A stretch of 56,217 bases of DNA from Nemertoderma westbladi (taxonomy: Eukaryota > Xenacoelomorpha > Nemertodermatida > Nemertodermatidae), in the NCBI GenBank assembly GCA_032718475.1, contig JAUCBJ010008810.1, positions 1-56,217 of the forward strand. Reading direction: 5' to 3'. The notes under the pieces were generated by a model. The model saw only the letters and a program-made list of their open reading frames with translations. It was not told the DNA's origin and made no database searches. A program made the translations under genes and the position numbers. This document shows, one piece after another, positions 55,688 through 56,217 of the stretch; within the stretch, counting starts at the first letter, position 1, and every line of letters starts with the position of its first letter.

Positions 55688-56217
55688 TTAAATATTTCTA
55701 CCTAAATGACTATCTAAATTACCAATAAAATTCAAAAACTTTGGAAAAAATACTCGAAATATCTCGGGTCTTGCCATACACACAACATTTCGTGTGTAAA
55801 AAACGCAAAATGTTATGATATTAGAACTAGTTTTACCCCGACGATAAAACTGCACAAGAATATTATTAAATATCTCCGGCTCATATTTCACCTCCACATT
55901 ATAATAATTATCTAAAAAATGAAACCCAACCGTTTTCATTAATTTGCTATAGTCTATGTCTAGATTGTTAATAATATAAGTTTGGCTATTGATTGAAATA
56001 AAAGTTAGTTTATAATCAGTATGCTTATATATATACTTAATAATTTTTTTTATTTTGGGTGATTTACCGAGTACAGTGACCTTACCGCTCGGGAAAAAGA
56101 GACACGTCCATCCGCAAATTTTGGTGATATATTGGTAAGGCTTTAAGATGAGTTTTCCATTTCGAATTCGTTTAGCCAGCACATCGAATGATATGCACCC
56201 ATCACCCAACCTCAAAC
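55688..56217 (-). CDS. TATA-binding-protein-like protein, N-terminus beyond the window
   Basis: At least 175 residues, open to the right edge (no ATG at its start; the codon at 56213-56215 is TTG). TBP has two saddle halves, and both can be followed: first half LAKRIRNG, then CLFFPSGKVTVLGKSPKIKK (about 38-57), matching the F-S-S-G-K-x-x-x-T-G-A-K-S block; second half VKYEPEIFNNILVQFY (about 109-124), matching the YEPELFPGLIYRM block, then NIITFCVFYTRNVVCMARPE (132-151) where TBP has its second F-x-S-G-K strand. The second SGK and several DNA-contact residues are altered. Cellular TBP is far more conserved, so this is a divergent, virus-type version, likely for late transcription of the element. 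Stop at 55688-55690. Motif-based; a profile search is decisive. Confidence 0.65.
   Translation of the reverse strand, partial: LRLGDGCISFDVLAKRIRNGKLILKPYQYITKICGWTCLFFPSGKVTVLGKSPKIKKIIKYIYKHTDYKLTFISINSQTYIINNLDIDYSKLMKTVGFHFLDNYYNVEVKYEPEIFNNILVQFYRRGKTSSNIITFCVFYTRNVVCMARPEIFRVFFPKFLNFIGNLDSHLGRNI

Larger units (their letters stand above)
51691..56217 (-). mobile_element. Partial Maverick/Polinton (adintovirus-like) integrated virus
   Basis: Six genes lie on the minus strand with small gaps (15-124 bp) except for one 0.87 kb non-coding stretch: TBP-like, core-like basic protein, packaging ATPase, small conserved protein, chromodomain integrase, penton-like. Integrase plus packaging ATPase plus capsid-type genes define Polinton-class elements. 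The left side ends at a LINE fragment inside the penton-like gene; the right side passes the window edge. No terminal inverted repeat or 6-bp duplication could be located, and PolB, protease and major capsid are absent from the window. Confidence 0.88.

Overview
The window is animal nuclear DNA, most likely from a marine invertebrate bilaterian. Three things point to this: a spliced exon of the Hippo-pathway coactivator YAP with a clear GT donor, a TNF-receptor-superfamily gene with a death domain, and a C2H2 zinc-finger gene, all set in AT-rich DNA packed with non-LTR retrotransposons, a tRNA-derived SINE, inverted-repeat DNA transposons, minisatellites and runs of about 24 G or C. Nothing looks bacterial. 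The species cannot be named from the sequence alone.

Layout. 1-3745: LINE 3' end running into a 3 kb TTAG-type array. 4305-5098 (-): first coding exon of YAP. 5100-9500: non-coding DNA holding a short dispersed repeat and a 1.09 kb Mutator-like inverted-repeat element with a perfect 9-bp target duplication (7517-8603). 9529-15090: a decayed CR1/L2-like LINE with its 102-bp tail repeats, then a nearly full-length but broken RTE-like LINE. 17020-17278: a SINE with an 11-bp target duplication. 18880-20870: hAT-like transposase C-terminal remnants on both sides of a 70-bp satellite that has a 420-bp higher-order period. 22963-24204 (-): intronless TNF receptor with death domain, directly behind a 21-bp minisatellite. 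27483-40012: transposon graveyard with RTE, CR1-like, gypsy-like and integrase-core fragments, four inverted-repeat elements and several minisatellites. 40712-42229 (-): 505-codon zinc-finger gene with decayed fingers past its stop. 43735-47100: tandem repeats, another LINE and a hairpin element. 47603-50494 (-): an intact 963-codon reading frame with three zinc knuckles that I do not recognise. 50615-51689: a 16-bp minisatellite and a LINE fragment.

51691-56217 (-): part of a Maverick/Polinton (adintovirus-like) integrated virus, cut by the right edge of the window. It is a compact minus-strand block, in transcription order: a TATA-binding-protein-like gene (partial at the edge), about 0.87 kb of tandem-repeated non-coding DNA, a small basic virion-core-like protein, a packaging ATPase, a small conserved protein of unknown role, a chromodomain integrase with one frameshift, and the first 52 codons of a penton/minor-capsid-like gene that a LINE fragment cuts off. 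DNA polymerase, protease and major capsid genes are not in the window.

The strongest candidates for something new are the TBP-like gene beside Polinton genes, the unrecognised 963-codon zinc-knuckle frame, the animal Mutator-like element, and the habit of minisatellites sitting directly 5' of genes. Family calls come from reading motifs, without database searches.
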